A stretch of 28,221 nt of DNA from Virgibacillus_F sp049310925 (GTDB lineage: Bacteria > Bacillota > Bacilli > Bacillales > Amphibacillaceae): positions 1-28,221 of the forward strand of contig NZ_JBMERP010000045.1 in assembly GCF_049310925.1 (NCBI RefSeq), written 5' to 3'. Each line of letters begins with the position of its first letter. Positions within the stretch are counted from its first letter, which is position 1. Made by a program: the position numbers and the translations under genes. The notes under the pieces were generated by a model that saw only the letters and a program-made list of their open reading frames with translations, made no database searches and was not told the origin of the DNA. Below are positions 7,950-16,419 of this stretch, one piece after another.

Positions 7950-8072
7950 ATGTCAGTATTTGAACTTGGTAAACCGGTACCAGATTTCACATTAACAGCA
8001 GTATCTAGAGACAACTATCACTTTGAAAATTATCGAAAGCAAACGGGTGGATGGCTTCCTTTTTTGCTTTAA
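7950..8072 (+). pseudogene. Truncated AhpC/TSA-type peroxiredoxin (N terminus only)
   Basis: Forty codons starting MSVFELGKPVPDFTLTAVS resemble the start of peroxiredoxins (PDFTL), reaching KQTGGWLPF. That is just before the segment that should carry the catalytic PxxxT/SxxC motif, and TAA follows. AAAGGAGG precedes the ATG, and TATACT at 7912-7917 gives a -10. No downstream frame restores the catalytic cysteine. The homology appears to stop near 8060, suggesting a deletion or insertion rather than a point mutation. The promoter, ribosome site and Crp-type operator look intact, so the loss may be recent. Confidence 0.6.
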
Positions 8073-8272
8073 TTAATGCTTGTCCAATGTTGGAAAAGTG
8101 TATTACTTTTTCATTCAGTTTTTTACCGTTTCGCTTCTGAATTTCTTAGATGATCCCAAATTGTATTTTCTCTTTGGGGATAAAGACCAAAAGAAGAAAA
8201 GTCAACATTAATTTGTTTTGCTATGAATGTAAAACCGAATCTGATATATCCTTTATATGAGTGTATAGCCAT
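8040..8272 (-). pseudogene. Decayed coding fragment of unknown family
   Basis: On the minus strand, 8123-8272 reads open for 49 codons, ending QRENTIWDHLRNSEAKR and stop. A neighbouring frame continues smoothly (RNGKKLNEKVIHFSNIGQ, then ALIKAKKEAI) to about 8040. Together they look like one C-terminal helix-rich segment split by a one-base shift and fused abruptly to the peroxiredoxin remnant. I cannot name the family. Confidence 0.3.
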
Positions 8273-8562
8273 CCTGGATAGCGAAGAATAGATAATTGAA
8301 CCGCAAACCCTATACGGAGTAAAAAAGCAAACCTGAAATTGCTCAAGGATACATGGCTTGATTTATCAGTCCTTACAGCCAATTCTTAATTACGGTAAAG
8401 CACTCATCAGGATGAGATGTTCGGAAGGCACGATAAAGTTACGTCACAGTTTATTGATCTTGTGTACTATTTTTATACTTTATTTCCTTATAAAAAATCT
8501 ACTGACTTTTCTTTTAACTCCCACCAAAATTATAAATACTTCTTGCCTACAACTAAAAGGGT
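8273..8562. other. Gene-free stretch
   Basis: No convincing gene is visible. A 77-codon plus-strand frame (8358-8591) has no ribosome site and no family features. The stretch probably contains further decayed sequence belonging to the neighbouring remnants. Confidence 0.4.
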
Positions 8563-9870
8563 TCATCGCAAAATTGATGGCCTGCCAATAGAATGATATT
8601 CAATTTCATAAACCCTCATTACATCTAAATCAAAACAATTCCTTCCATCAAAAATAATTGGTATCTTCATCAGCCGTTTAAATTCAGACAGATCTATTTG
8701 CTTAAATTCTTCCCACTCCGTTAAGATAAAGACCACTTCAGCATCTTTGACTGCAGTTTGAAATGAATCTGCATAGTTAACTCCCTCTGGCAATGTCCGC
8801 TTCGCAGTCTCGTTTGCAACCGGGTCATACACAATGATTTCTGCTTTCTCCGCAATCAGCTTATCAACCACAGTTATAGATGCAGCCTCACGCATGTCGT
8901 TTGTATTAGGTTTAAATGCCAGACCTAATAGGGTAACACGTCTTCCTGTCAATGACTTAAAGCGTTGTTTGGCCTTTTCCACCAGCAAATCCTGCTGATT
9001 ATTGTTAACCTTTACCACTGACTTTAGCAATTCAAAATCATGTTCAACATTACCGGATAGCTGAATAAGCGCTTTAGTATCTTTGGGGAAACATGAACCG
9101 CCATATCCAATCCCTGCTTGCAAGAATTGATGACCTATTCGTTTATCCATTCCCATTGCACTTGCTACATGGTCGACATTAGCACCTACCTTTTCACAAA
9201 TAGTTGCGATTTCGTTTATAAAACTAATTTTTGTTGCAAGAAAGGCGTTGGAGGCATACTTAATCATTTCTGCATCTCTTAGTTCTGTTTTTACAATAGG
9301 TACATTGAATGGTCTGTTAACTTCTTCGATAACTCCAGCGGCAAAGTTATTAGTAGCGCCTATAACAATACGGTCACCGTTAAACGTATCATGTATAGCT
9401 GAACCTTCGCGTAAAAACTCTGGATTTGAAACAATCTCAATGGAGACTGGATGGACCAGATTTTCTTCTATCAACTGTTTCAAAGTTTCACTTGTTCCTA
9501 CTGGTACGGTTGATTTTGTTACTACTATCACGTCTTGACTAATTGTTTTAGCAATATCGATCGAGGCTTCTTTTATATCGGTTAAATCCGTAGTACCGTC
9601 TTTATTCTGCGGGGTCCCGACGGTTATATAAATAATCTCGGCTGTAGAACATCCGTTATCAATATCGTTCGAAAAAGATAAATAACCGGCTTCCAAATTC
9701 TTGATTATAAAGGCTTCCAAACCCGGTTCGTATATAGGTGACTTCCCAGATTGGAGCATTTTAATCTTCCCTGCATCCTTATCAATACAGGTTACATGAT
9801 GACCTACTTCGGCAAGACTGACACCAGTTGCCAACCCAACATATCCAGAACCAACAATTGCGATACGCAA
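8563..9870 (-). CDS. UDP-glucose 6-dehydrogenase
   Basis: Oxidises UDP-glucose to UDP-glucuronate with two NAD+ in the cytoplasm, giving the precursor of acidic surface glycans. The 435 aa protein has the N-terminal NAD motif GSGYVG (7-12), the loops YITVGTP and STVPVGT, EFLREGSA, and the catalytic cysteine in GYGGSCFPKDT near residue 260. The C-terminal nucleotide domain has LGLAFKPNTNDMREA. All are textbook UGD features and the length is normal. The start is TTG at 9870 with AGGGTGAAGGG upstream. It follows the GT-C gene by 17 nt and so is probably cotranscribed with it. The epimerase at 16420 would use its product. Resembles TuaD/YwqF of Bacillus; I do not choose between them. Confidence 0.93.
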   Translation of the reverse strand: MRIAIVGSGYVGLATGVSLAEVGHHVTCIDKDAGKIKMLQSGKSPIYEPGLEAFIIKNLEAGYLSFSNDIDNGCSTAEIIYITVGTPQNKDGTTDLTDIKEASIDIAKTISQDVIVVTKSTVPVGTSETLKQLIEENLVHPVSIEIVSNPEFLREGSAIHDTFNGDRIVIGATNNFAAGVIEEVNRPFNVPIVKTELRDAEMIKYASNAFLATKISFINEIATICEKVGANVDHVASAMGMDKRIGHQFLQAGIGYGGSCFPKDTKALIQLSGNVEHDFELLKSVVKVNNNQQDLLVEKAKQRFKSLTGRRVTLLGLAFKPNTNDMREAASITVVDKLIAEKAEIIVYDPVANETAKRTLPEGVNYADSFQTAVKDAEVVFILTEWEEFKQIDLSEFKRLMKIPIIFDGRNCFDLDVMRVYEIEYHSIGRPSILR

Positions 9871-9887
9871 AACCCTTCACCCTTTCG

Positions 9888-11378
9888 CTACTGTTCTTTT
9901 TTACCAGTCCATTCATAGAGTGAAATCTCCCCATAAACTGGATTAAACAATGAATTCGACTGAAATGTTTCTATTTTTTTTATTCGATTTTGAACAGCGT
10001 ACTCCTGTTTTTCAAATCCTTTTATAACCTGGTCTGTCAGAAAAACTTTTATTTTTTTATTAGATGGCAGTTCAATTTTAAAATATTCATATGTAAATAT
10101 TTCCTTATGCTGATAAGGGACTTTTAAAAATTCCATTACACGGGATTCTTCCCATGTGTAAACCGTTATCGGACCTGTTTCAGCAATTTCTGTTAAGTAA
10201 TTCGTAAGCTGATACACCGCGGGAGGCTGATTGGTCTTTTCAAATATGAGGTGACTTCCGTGAATACACTGCAGCGAAATCAGGACAACACAAATACTAT
10301 TTAAACTTTTTGTCTTCATACACCGGCACCTGAAAGTGCTTTTCAGCAATAGAAAGACAAATAATCCTGTTAACGGAAGAATGTGTCTTGGTTTGTCCAC
10401 ATTTTGAGCAAACAGCACCCATAAAAAATAGGCAACCCACATGAATATTAACCAACAGGTGAATGGATCTGTGTCACATTTTTTACGCTTCAGGCAAAAA
10501 ACCAACAAGCCAAGCAAAAGAATATATATAAGAGCTAACGGAAGGGATTGGACAAACAGACCTGTCCATAAAAAATTATGAAAAATAAGCTTATACAGTC
10601 GCTCTACAAGTGGCATAGAGTCTGCTGAAATTGCTCCACCCCACTCAGTAAAGTGCCCCCCCACAAAACCAACAGCTAGTTCAATGAACGCTGACAATCC
10701 CCCTGCAGACATTATTAGACCACCTATCCAAATGAATTGCAATAATGCCGCAATAATAACCTGCAGGAAGATGAATCGAACAAATGCAAACCATTCGCTA
10801 AAATGCTTGTGATAAGAGTACCACAATAATAAAATCCCAATTCCAAATGGAATGTAAGATAAACGAATCCCCATTAATATGCTAAAAAATACTAAAGGAA
10901 CAACTGAAATCCAAAACACTGGTTTTTCTTTTGCTACCCGTAAACTCCATATAAACCACCACAAAACTGCAACAGCAGCAGCTTCACTCATAGGGTCAGT
11001 ACTTAACACCCACATGTAGCTCATGGAATAGATACTAGCAGTTATAAGAAAGTTCGCTCGTAAGTTAACATAACTTTTTAAGATAAGAATGATTGGTACA
11101 ACTGAGGTAACTGCCATAATCGTATTAAAGATAGAAAGAGCTTGAACGGAATCATTAACTAAATGATTAAATAGCATTCCACCCAATATGAAATATGGGT
11201 ACCCTGGAAAATGAGGCTGCATTTGATACAAATCAAAGTTTGTGACAGCCAGTGCAAAATCCACTTGATCCCATGAACTAGCAAAAGGGCTACTGTAAAG
11301 CAGTCTAACATAAGAAACACAACAAACAAATACTATAAACAATCCCCAATAGATATACAGCTTTTTAGTATTTTTCAT
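9888..11378 (-). CDS. GT-C type membrane glycosyltransferase
   Basis: Multi-spanning protein of 496 aa with about 10-12 hydrophobic helices and a soluble C-terminal tail of about 120 residues. After the first helix comes an outward loop with acidic residues (SSWDQVDFALAV), then FDLYQMQPHFPGYP. In GT-C enzymes of the PMT/ArnT kind such a loop binds the sugar donor on a polyprenyl phosphate. NVDKPRHILPL near residue 330 resembles the RYLLP-type motif of these enzymes. It probably moves a lipid-linked sugar onto a surface acceptor outside the membrane. The ATG at 11378 has AAAAGGG upstream. It leads UGD (17 nt gap), tying it to uronic-acid supply. Exact acceptor is unknown. Confidence 0.6.
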   Translation of the reverse strand: MKNTKKLYIYWGLFIVFVCCVSYVRLLYSSPFASSWDQVDFALAVTNFDLYQMQPHFPGYPYFILGGMLFNHLVNDSVQALSIFNTIMAVTSVVPIILILKSYVNLRANFLITASIYSMSYMWVLSTDPMSEAAAVAVLWWFIWSLRVAKEKPVFWISVVPLVFFSILMGIRLSYIPFGIGILLLWYSYHKHFSEWFAFVRFIFLQVIIAALLQFIWIGGLIMSAGGLSAFIELAVGFVGGHFTEWGGAISADSMPLVERLYKLIFHNFLWTGLFVQSLPLALIYILLLGLLVFCLKRKKCDTDPFTCWLIFMWVAYFLWVLFAQNVDKPRHILPLTGLFVFLLLKSTFRCRCMKTKSLNSICVVLISLQCIHGSHLIFEKTNQPPAVYQLTNYLTEIAETGPITVYTWEESRVMEFLKVPYQHKEIFTYEYFKIELPSNKKIKVFLTDQVIKGFEKQEYAVQNRIKKIETFQSNSLFNPVYGEISLYEWTGKKEQ

Positions 11379-11429
11379 TCTTAATTTAGACCCTTTTCTT
11401 CATATATTCGAGATTGATTCTGTATTGGA

Positions 11430-11462
11430 AATAAAAACAAGACGCAGCGTCTCACGTCTTGT
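11430..11462 (-). terminator. Rho-independent terminator of the FTR1 gene
   Basis: On the minus strand ACAAGACG (11455-11462) pairs with CGTCTTGT (11437-11444), followed by TTTTAT. It separates the iron-permease pair from the glycosyltransferase-UGD pair. The 50 bp beyond it to the glycosyltransferase start shows no clear promoter. Confidence 0.8.
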
Positions 11463-11474
11463 CTGAAAGTTTGT

Positions 11475-12419
11475 TTATTTGTATGCATTTTTTCCTTGGT
11501 ATCCACCGGCGTACACTTGCTTCGAGTATGTTTCTTTGATACTTGCCTCTGCCTTAGCAGAACCATACTTCACTTTAATTATCATATAAATAACAGCAAA
11601 ATAACCAAGATAACCAATCATTTCCTCTATCGAAGGCATAGAAGAGTATCCAAAGAGTGCCTTCAAGAAGATACCTACTTCACCAGAAAAAATTGGCTGT
11701 ATTCCTGTGTCCCGGACGAAATGTGTATAATCAATCGGATGCTCAGGCAATAAAAATGTAATATTGTATACATGTGGCATGATGCTTCCAATCAGCTTAA
11801 CATCTTGCATCATGGAAATACCTTGTACGAGCAGCCCTGCAGCGATCAATACAATAAAAATGCTTGTAACCTTAAAGAAGGATTTAAGTGGGATCCGGAC
11901 TGTTCCTTTAAAGAAAAGGTAACAAACACCAGCGGCAATAACAGCACCTGAAATCGCCCCCCAGCCTTGAAGGCCTTTCTCAATATCGCCACCTGTGATA
12001 GCTGCAAAGAAGAATACTGTTTCCACACCTTCACGAAGGACTACCAGGAAAGAGTGTACAACCATCCCTACCACATTTCCTGTTGTAACAAAGTGTTTCA
12101 TTTTCCCTTCCGTTTTCCCCTTCATGTCTTTACTGTGTTCTGCCATCCAAAACACCATTTGTGTTAACAGAACAGATGAAACAAGCATAATTCCTATTTT
12201 TAAATATATTTCGCTTCCCATTGCAGCAAACCCAGTAAAAACCACCTGAAAAAGCATAGCAACACCTAAACTTGCAAGTACTGCCAGGCCAGCACCAAGC
12301 CAGACATACTTTGTAAACTTTTTATTATCAGTTCGTTTTAGATATGTAGTAATTATCCCAACGATTAATAAAGCTTCCAGTACCTCACGAAAGGTTATTA
12401 ATAATGCCTGAATTTCCAA
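11475..12419 (-). CDS. FTR1-family high-affinity iron permease (EfeU-like)
   Basis: Seven-helix iron permease of 314 aa in the cytoplasmic membrane. The two REXXE iron-passage motifs are present: REVLE (11-15) in helix 1 and REGVE (about 129-133) in helix 4. Size and helix pattern fit the EfeU/YwbL group. The start is TTG at 12419 with GGAGG 7 nt upstream; no better codon is nearby. The preceding gene (12447-13217) ends 27 nt before it and sits under a perfect Fur box, so both are probably iron-repressed. No EfeB-type haem peroxidase is present here, so the oxidation step, if any, must be done elsewhere. Confidence 0.9.
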   Translation of the reverse strand: MEIQALLITFREVLEALLIVGIITTYLKRTDNKKFTKYVWLGAGLAVLASLGVAMLFQVVFTGFAAMGSEIYLKIGIMLVSSVLLTQMVFWMAEHSKDMKGKTEGKMKHFVTTGNVVGMVVHSFLVVLREGVETVFFFAAITGGDIEKGLQGWGAISGAVIAAGVCYLFFKGTVRIPLKSFFKVTSIFIVLIAAGLLVQGISMMQDVKLIGSIMPHVYNITFLLPEHPIDYTHFVRDTGIQPIFSGEVGIFLKALFGYSSMPSIEEMIGYLGYFAVIYMIIKVKYGSAKAEASIKETYSKQVYAGGYQGKNAYK

Positions 12420-12446
12420 TGTAGTTCCTCCTCATTTGGGAATCCT

Positions 12447-13217
12447 CTACTTACTGGTTTTTCTTTTCACAAAATAGATAACTGTTCCCGCTATTACTAG
12501 CACTATTACTAAAAGCGGAATCCAGTTTCTCCAATCTGAGTAATCTGTATATTCATCTCCAGAACGAACCTGTTCATTTTCTAACTCCTGCTCTGTCTGG
12601 CTCTTAGTGAAATGTCCAACATCAAACGCTTCAATATTAAACAGTTCCTTTAATGAATCTAAGATAACTTTCTTATTTTGTTTAAATTGTTCTATGTCTG
12701 ATGGCTTTTCCCCTACACCAAAAAGTCCGGGATTTCCTAAGGACTCAAGCGTAATATCAAATTGATTTTTAATTTGTTCATCAAGTTCTGAGTCAATTTC
12801 CCTGACAGCTGGTGAAAGTGCCTGATATGTAGCAAAACCTTTTGCTAGTATCTTTTTGCTCTTATCAAATTCCTCAAAGCTCTTTTCGACTGCTATTAAC
12901 CGTCTCGAAATATTTAAAGCCAGTAGTTTCTCCATATTTTGAATAGTAGACTGTTTATCTTCACTATTGAGAGGATCAAGAATAAACCGAGAAGCATCTT
13001 CTCCCATGTGCATGTCTATTTCTTCTTTTACAGTTAAGAAAAGTTCTTTAGCTTCCTCGTAATTTGGCGGGGATTCATTTAGCTTTACCACCATTTTCTT
13101 GTAAACTTCTGCTATTTTTTCTTTATTTGGATCTCCATAAGAATAAGCAAAAACGTTTGTTTGAATAGTTAGAGTAAAAAGCATAAGAACTAGTAATGAT
13201 AAACTAATTTTTTTCAT
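12447..13217 (-). CDS. Exported, membrane-anchored FTR1 partner protein
   Basis: Product of 256 aa with a signal peptide (MKKISLSLLVLMLFTLT, cleavage probably near VFAYS), a mainly alpha-helical external part, and a C-terminal membrane helix (about 230-250, IPLLVIVLVIAGTVIYF) ending KRKTSK. The soluble part contains the segment FEEFDKSKKILAKGF, then ATYQALSPAVREID. This spacing of Phe/Tyr, Leu and acidic residues also occurs three times in the lipoprotein at 17435-18634. It lies 27 nt upstream of the FTR1 gene and downstream of a Fur box. It probably captures iron at the cell surface for FTR1, in the place EfeO holds in other bacteria; that role is inferred. Confidence 0.7.
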   Translation of the reverse strand: MKKISLSLLVLMLFTLTIQTNVFAYSYGDPNKEKIAEVYKKMVVKLNESPPNYEEAKELFLTVKEEIDMHMGEDASRFILDPLNSEDKQSTIQNMEKLLALNISRRLIAVEKSFEEFDKSKKILAKGFATYQALSPAVREIDSELDEQIKNQFDITLESLGNPGLFGVGEKPSDIEQFKQNKKVILDSLKELFNIEAFDVGHFTKSQTEQELENEQVRSGDEYTDYSDWRNWIPLLVIVLVIAGTVIYFVKRKTSK

Positions 13218-13243
13218 GAAAACATCCCCTATTCACTATAAAT

Positions 13244-13258
13244 GATAATGATTATCAA
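13244..13258 (-). promoter_or_regulatory. Fur box of the FTR1 operon
   Basis: TGATAATGATTATCA is an exact match to the 7-1-7 Fur consensus of Bacillus. It lies 27 bp upstream of the FTR1-partner start and downstream of the glycosyltransferase stop, so the iron genes should have their own iron-repressed promoter. Confidence 0.9.
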
Positions 13259-13282
13259 CATCAATGTCAATCATTAATTTTG

Positions 13283-14032
13283 TTAGTAGCCTGTTTTTTC
13301 TGTAAATACGTGAGCAATTGGGTCGATTGTGACCTTTTTGTGACGCTTCCCCATTTCCTGAACCATAGCTGGAAACACAGAAGTCATATATGCTTTGAAT
13401 TTTATAAAGGATTGACCTTTTGATCTTACTTGATATGTAATTGGTATTTCTTTTACCCTAAATCCTTTTCTTACCAAATTAAGCGTAAGCACTTGAGCAT
13501 AATTATAATCGTGAATAATTTCGGCGTGTTCCATCGCTTGCTTTGAAAAAGCTCTCATTCCTGATTGCCCATCATAAATCCATCTTCTAAGGAGGATAGA
13601 CTGCAGGAAAGTGAAAAAATAGTTCCCTAATCGTCGATGAAGCTTCATCCCTTTAATAGTTCCTAAAAATCTCGACCCCATCGTATAATCAACTTCTCCC
13701 ATTAGAATAGGTTGAATAATTTCTGGTATTTCATCTGCCGGATACTCATTATCCGCATCGATCATCACAGATATATCAGCTCCTAATTGGTAGGAACGTC
13801 TTAACCCTTCTCTAACCGCAGCACCAAGACCCCGGTTATTTTTGAATGAATGGATATAGTCAGCACCTGATTTCTTCGCAGTTTCTACTGTTCGATCACG
13901 TGAACCATCATCAATCACAAGAACTTTAACAGTAATCCCCGGATGAAAATGCCTGGGTATTTTACGAATTACCTGACCAATTGAATCTTCTTCATTATGT
14001 GCCGGCAAAAATACGATAACATTTTGCTTCAT
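13283..14032 (-). CDS. Family 2 glycosyltransferase (dolichyl-phosphate-mannose-synthase-like)
   Basis: Cytoplasmic GT-A enzyme of 249 aa that would transfer a sugar from a nucleotide donor to polyprenyl phosphate. FLPAHNEEDSI (8-18), LVIDDGSRDRT and the metal-binding DAD in MIDADNEYP are present, then GSRFLG and YDGQSGMRAF, which mark the DPM1/GtrB branch. It lacks the C-terminal membrane helices found in GtrB. Its ATG overlaps the phosphodiesterase stop (ATGA), so translation is coupled. It is the last gene of the epimerase-flippase-phosphodiesterase operon. UDP-glucuronate or UDP-galacturonate made by the neighbours is a reasonable donor guess. Confidence 0.85.
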   Translation of the reverse strand: MKQNVIVFLPAHNEEDSIGQVIRKIPRHFHPGITVKVLVIDDGSRDRTVETAKKSGADYIHSFKNNRGLGAAVREGLRRSYQLGADISVMIDADNEYPADEIPEIIQPILMGEVDYTMGSRFLGTIKGMKLHRRLGNYFFTFLQSILLRRWIYDGQSGMRAFSKQAMEHAEIIHDYNYAQVLTLNLVRKGFRVKEIPITYQVRSKGQSFIKFKAYMTSVFPAMVQEMGKRHKKVTIDPIAHVFTEKTGY

Positions 14033-15492
14033 AGTTGTTCTTCCTTTCTTAAATTGAAAGCTTCTTCTAAAACGTCTCCCCGGCTATGGCTAGGATATGG
14101 AGCACCTAATAAATAAGCAATAGTAGGAGCTATCGAGGTAAGACTATTCTTTTTTTCAACCTTCTTTCCTTTTTCGATACTAGGTCCATGCAAGAAAAAT
14201 GGTACAAATCGTTCCCCTTCATCAAGATGACCATGCCCTCCAATACCGTCAGCTTGTCCATGATCAGCACAAATCAATAGAGTCGTATTTTTCATGTAGC
14301 CTTTAGCTTCCATCCAGGCAACATATTCCTCTATTAGATGATCTGCTTCCTCTATTTTTTGAATATATTCATCATACAGCACCCCTCTGCTGTGCCCTGT
14401 TTGGTCTGTACTGATTAATTGGATAGTAAAGAAATCTAAATCTTCAGCCTCCATCGTTCGTTTCGCTTTTTCAATAATATTTCGGTCAACTGTATCGTTG
14501 TGCCCAACTGCTGTATAGGCTTCAACATCATCTCCCATCGAATCAATCAAATGAGCAACACCTAGAATTCGCCCTCTTTTGTTTATTTTTCTTAAAGAAT
14601 CAAAAATAGACTCTACTTTAATTCCAAGATTCCAAACCATGTTTGACTTAATGCCGTGTTCTTTAGGATAAGTACCTGTCATCATCGAGGAAAAGCAAAC
14701 GACTGTTCTAGCGGGATACACTGTTTCCATTTGTGTATATTCCGTTCCGTCGTTCCTAAGTTTATCTAGAAATGGAGTATTAGCTTCCTGAAAGCGTTCC
14801 TTCCTCATTCCATCGATCACGATCATAACGACTTTGTTATTAATTGGTTGATTATTTTCTTTCACATTGTCGGTATATGTAAGTTTCTCTGTAGGTTTCC
14901 AATCAAAAAGATAATAGTGCAGAACCCAGCTTAATACAGCTATACTTATTAAGAACCAGATATAATTACCGAAATTAATCGTTAATCCTGATGACAATTG
15001 AACATAAAATAGATTCCAAGTAGATAAAAGCAGCAAAAACTTAGGAAGCTGTTCTTGAGCATTTCCGCTTGTCGAGTCACTATTCTTCAGGACAAGCTTC
15101 CAAAACCGTGTGAAATTTAACCAAGTTGTACCAATTCTTAAATGATAATAAAAAGTGCCCCAGAAGAAAATAGTAAAGAAAAAATACAGGCCCAGAGCAA
15201 AGAGTAACAACGATAGACTAATAGACCCCCAGACCATTAAATAGATAACGAAAGGAATCCATAAATAATTTCTCAGCATCAGTGGAAAATCATAGTGATA
15301 ATAGATTATGAATAATGGCAGTGTAAGTAAAAAAGCAAGTCCGATTGTCATCCAAAAGGTTGCGCTTCCCCATCCCTGTATATAAAACAGCAGCATTGTT
15401 CCAACAACAAAAATTGGTGTAAAAGGTTTTCCCTCGTTTAATAAATTCCAGCATCGTGCAGCAATGACTTCAAACATAGATGCATGTTTCAC
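14029..15492 (-). CDS. Membrane-linked type I phosphodiesterase / alkaline phosphatase superfamily protein
   Basis: Protein of 487 aa with about six N-terminal membrane helices (to residue 190) and a C-terminal alkaline-phosphatase-fold domain. Metal and nucleophile motifs run VMIVIDGMRKERF, PARTVVCFSSMMTGTYP (Thr nucleophile), STDQTGHSRG, then ADHGQADGIGGHGH, the complete set for nucleotide pyrophosphatase/phosphodiesterases. The catalytic domain should lie outside the cell if the helix count is even and the N terminus outside; the orientation is uncertain. GTG at 15492 is preceded by AAGGAAG. It lies 1 nt after the flippase stop. A role in cutting or modifying lipid-linked or phosphodiester surface glycans fits the operon but is inferred. 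Confidence 0.8.
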   Translation of the reverse strand: MKHASMFEVIAARCWNLLNEGKPFTPIFVVGTMLLFYIQGWGSATFWMTIGLAFLLTLPLFIIYYHYDFPLMLRNYLWIPFVIYLMVWGSISLSLLLFALGLYFFFTIFFWGTFYYHLRIGTTWLNFTRFWKLVLKNSDSTSGNAQEQLPKFLLLLSTWNLFYVQLSSGLTINFGNYIWFLISIAVLSWVLHYYLFDWKPTEKLTYTDNVKENNQPINNKVVMIVIDGMRKERFQEANTPFLDKLRNDGTEYTQMETVYPARTVVCFSSMMTGTYPKEHGIKSNMVWNLGIKVESIFDSLRKINKRGRILGVAHLIDSMGDDVEAYTAVGHNDTVDRNIIEKAKRTMEAEDLDFFTIQLISTDQTGHSRGVLYDEYIQKIEEADHLIEEYVAWMEAKGYMKNTTLLICADHGQADGIGGHGHLDEGERFVPFFLHGPSIEKGKKVEKKNSLTSIAPTIAYLLGAPYPSHSRGDVLEEAFNLRKEEQL

Positions 15493-15493
15493 G

Positions 15494-16414
15494 TTATTCT
15501 TCCTTTCTTTTCAGCCAATTAATCAGCTTTAACCATGAAATTGGTGCAAATAATAATAAGTAGATTCCCATAACATAAGAAAACAAAAATTTAAACCCGT
15601 GAGTAACGATTGCAATCGTATAGGACTCCTTTAAAGGAACTGCAAAGACCGTTAAGGCAAAGCTCATAAAACTTTCATAAGTCCCTATACCGCCGGGCGA
15701 AAAATGAAAAACCTGTCCAGCTATCGTAAAACTGTTCACCCAAAGCGACGAAAGATAGGATAGGGAAATCCCAAACTGTGAAGCAACAGAGAATAATACG
15801 ATTGCCTCTAAACACCAGCTCAACAAAATAAGGCAGATTATCATAAACCCAGTACCAGACCATAAAATCTGCTTTATTGTTTTTAGATAGGAAAAAATCA
15901 TTTCCCTCCACTTGTATTTTTTTATTAGCACTAAGATAATAATTATCCCGACAATACCCAATACACTAAAGACAAAAAGAAGGGACATCTTTATCCCCAA
16001 ATAGAGTGCACCTCCTAATGCAATTGCACCCAATAAGAAGAGATCTATTAAACGCATAACCACCACAGATTGAATAGAAGCTGCCCATCCTACCTTATTC
16101 TCCTGTGCAAGATAGCCTATCCGAACAAGATCCCCTGCTTTAACAGGAAGAAGGTGATTCAGAACCAAACTATACAAAACTCCGTCAAAATAAAGCTTAA
16201 ACCCAATACCTTTTCCAACATATAACTGCCATACTTTTGCTTTTATCAAAAAAGCAAAAAAATAGGAAAGTGTCATAATGGAAAGCAGAAAAAAATTACT
16301 TAGGATTTCACTTGCCTGGTTTAAAATATAACGAAAATCAAATGCGTAGGCGGTTACCCAAATAAAACAAATTGCTATGAGTAATTTCGCTCCCTGCATG
16401 ATGTACTTGTTCAC
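15494..16414 (-). CDS. Flippase-like membrane protein (LPG synthase TM-like, UPF0104)
   Basis: About 306 aa with some eight hydrophobic helices. It shows the UPF0104/AglD/MprF-flippase signatures: LYFDGVLYSLVLNHLLPVKAGDLVR early on and FHFSPGGIGTYESFMSF in the second half. Members of this family translocate or synthesise lipid-linked compounds. I start it at GTG (16414), 5 nt after the epimerase stop, with AAAAGGG about 11 nt upstream. A TTG at 16438 would overlap the epimerase by 19 nt and has no ribosome site, and a TTG at 16423 is too close to AAAAGGG. It is translationally adjacent to the phosphodiesterase. It probably flips a polyprenyl- or lipid-linked sugar made by the operon. Confidence 0.75.
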   Translation of the reverse strand: MNKYIMQGAKLLIAICFIWVTAYAFDFRYILNQASEILSNFFLLSIMTLSYFFAFLIKAKVWQLYVGKGIGFKLYFDGVLYSLVLNHLLPVKAGDLVRIGYLAQENKVGWAASIQSVVVMRLIDLFLLGAIALGGALYLGIKMSLLFVFSVLGIVGIIIILVLIKKYKWREMIFSYLKTIKQILWSGTGFMIICLILLSWCLEAIVLFSVASQFGISLSYLSSLWVNSFTIAGQVFHFSPGGIGTYESFMSFALTVFAVPLKESYTIAIVTHGFKFLFSYVMGIYLLLFAPISWLKLINWLKRKEE

Positions 16415-16419
16415 TTTGA

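Noticed and set aside
8358..8591. 77-codon plus-strand reading frame
   Set aside because: No ribosome site, overlaps the end of UGD on the other strand, and shows no protein-like features beyond an AT-rich hydrophobic stretch.
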